Shown: positions 54,406 to 64,000 of the stretch, in pieces | Layout: every line of letters starts with the position of its first letter | How positions within the stretch are numbered: the first letter of the stretch is position 1 | Assembly: GCF_001949145.1 (NCBI RefSeq) | Contig: NW_019091381.1 | Coordinates: forward strand, 1,000,662-1,064,661 | From: Acanthaster planci | Lineage: Eukaryota > Echinodermata > Asteroidea > Valvatida > Acanthasteridae | Direction: 5' to 3' | DNA: 64,000 nt | Translations under genes and position numbers: made by a program | Notes under the pieces: generated by a model | Seen by the model: the letters and a program-made list of their open reading frames with translations, nothing else | Told to the model about the DNA's origin: nothing | The model's database searches: none

Positions 54406-55873
54406 TTTTTGAGAAAAGTCTTTTTACATTTTTATATACAGCAGTTAAAATTAAAACTTTCACATAAAAACACAGAAGCTCCTTAAAATGCTGAAATCAG
54501 AGCAACATAAGATGACAGTTTTGGGCCTTGTTCTGTCTTTAAATATGCAACAGTGGGCACAAATTTCTTTCACTACTGTGCAAGTTTAGTAAAAGTTAAA
54601 GATCTTTACAAAAAAGACCCCTCAATATTGCTGTGCAAAGTGAAAATGATTTAACTGTGAAATTACATTTAGAAAGCACTTGTTACTGCTAAGGAATAAG
54701 CCATCCTTCACAGCACAAGTTTTTGCCCTGCTCCTGTAAGAAAAAAACAGTTCGAAAAAACACACTCGCCATGTTCAATTATGATACATCCAGGAAAAGG
54801 AAACCAAACCCCTCATATATGACATCTTTAAAATATTATTTAACATTTTGAACTCATAAAAAAATATAAGTTCAGTAATAATTAATAATAAAGCGATATT
54901 GAAAGGTCATATATTAAAACAATTGAGTCTACTAGTCCAACATTTAACCAACAATAATGATGTCAGACATGAAATAACTTTACAAAGAGCGAAATTCTGC
55001 ACCTTAAATGCTCCATCCATCCATATAAACCTTGTTTCTTGTTTGGAAGCCTGTTTTGGAAGACTTGTTCTGAAGACCTTTGGGAACTTTGCCCTTTGAA
55101 GTCATTCTATCTTGTATAATTAAGATGAAGTGATTTTCCCAAAGACACTTCAAAATCATCACTTTGTAACATTAGATTTCCAAGCATACAGAAACCAATC
55201 ACTAAGATGTTTTATCCCCCAAATGGTATCCCTCACTCAAAAAAGGGTAACTTGTCTGTTTTTTTGTCATTTTCCGATCTAAACCAGAGAGAGTTCAACA
55301 GCTGGATGACACAGAATGACAGAGATTTTTATCTCTTTCAGTTCAAAGTGTCCTCAGAAGCAATTTTGTGCAAGGGGTAGAAAGGGAGTCATTTGTATTC
55401 ACACAATGCAAGATTTCTTGACAGGACAAAATAATTAGTTTAGCTATTTCTCGAAAGGACAATATAATTAGTTTGGTTTAAAAGTTCCTACATAGTTTCG
55501 TATTTTGCTACAAGAAGTTATTACATTAAAAAGAAGCAGCTTTCATACATTCCACATTACATCAGACAGTATGAAAAGTGTCAATGGATTATGAATAGAT
55601 GCTACATGACCTCAAGAGCTATCTGAACTAAATATCAGGGATTACCCAAAGCTAGAAAAAATTTGTTTGCACAAGCATCCACATTCAGATGGAACTACTC
55701 GGCTTTTTCTTTTAGAAGTGGACAATTAAGGCATTAACATTTAAAAGAGGATGCAACGTGAAATTGAGACTTAAGACCCTGTATGTCTACAAAGAGAAAG
55801 AAATGGGTAACTGAAGATCAACATCACGGCAAAATGATAACTATTGAATGCAATGCACTACTGCGCCAACTGA
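54406..55873 (-). other. Probable 3' UTR of the EGFL7-like gene
   Basis: AT-rich sequence follows the stop codon with no further exon or repeat that I can see. It is assigned as 3' UTR only because the first AATAAA lies at its far end. Confidence 0.4.

Positions 55874-64000
<8,127 letters not shown>

Overview
This is an AT-rich eukaryotic window, not prokaryotic. There are no long ORFs or operons. The one clear gene is split into short exons with canonical GT/AG junctions, and the DNA between holds SINEs, fold-back elements, tandem duplications and many ACATGTA-type palindromes. Together with an EGFL7-type gene, this suggests an invertebrate animal. A marine deuterostome is my guess, but the sequence does not prove it.

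Secure gene (55.9-64.0 kb, minus strand). Nine consecutive exons encode most of an EGFL7/EGFL8-like secreted protein: the C-terminal half of an EMI domain, three EGF repeats on three exons of exactly 96 nt, a calcium-binding EGF repeat, a short coiled coil, and a terminal CTCK motif with a long basic tail. Every exon joins its neighbour in phase. The signal peptide and the start of the EMI domain lie beyond the right edge. The introns hold a tRNA-derived SINE with a perfect 12-bp target-site duplication (60.5-60.8 kb) and a fold-back MITE (59.3 kb). The first AATAAA downstream is at 54.40 kb.

Middle (9.1-54.3 kb). A CpG-richer patch at 53.5-54.3 kb looks like the 5' end of a second minus-strand gene. 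Possible exons at 53.5, 45.1, 40.8, 15.8 and 11.3 kb share open frames, reasonable splice sites and phase-1 boundaries, and a possible last exon lies at 9.1-9.3 kb. I do not recognise the protein, so these are low-to-moderate confidence calls. The rest looks like intron or intergenic DNA with repeats: a 108-bp tandem duplication, a 245-bp inverted repeat plus a third copy, a SINE at 26.5 kb, a TGTACATG minisatellite at 51.5 kb, and palindromes at 25.2 and 31.7 kb.

Left end (0-2.3 kb). A possible first coding exon of a third minus-strand gene sits at 2.03-2.09 kb with a CCAAT box upstream. That gene would continue off the left edge. All gene evidence is on the minus strand.
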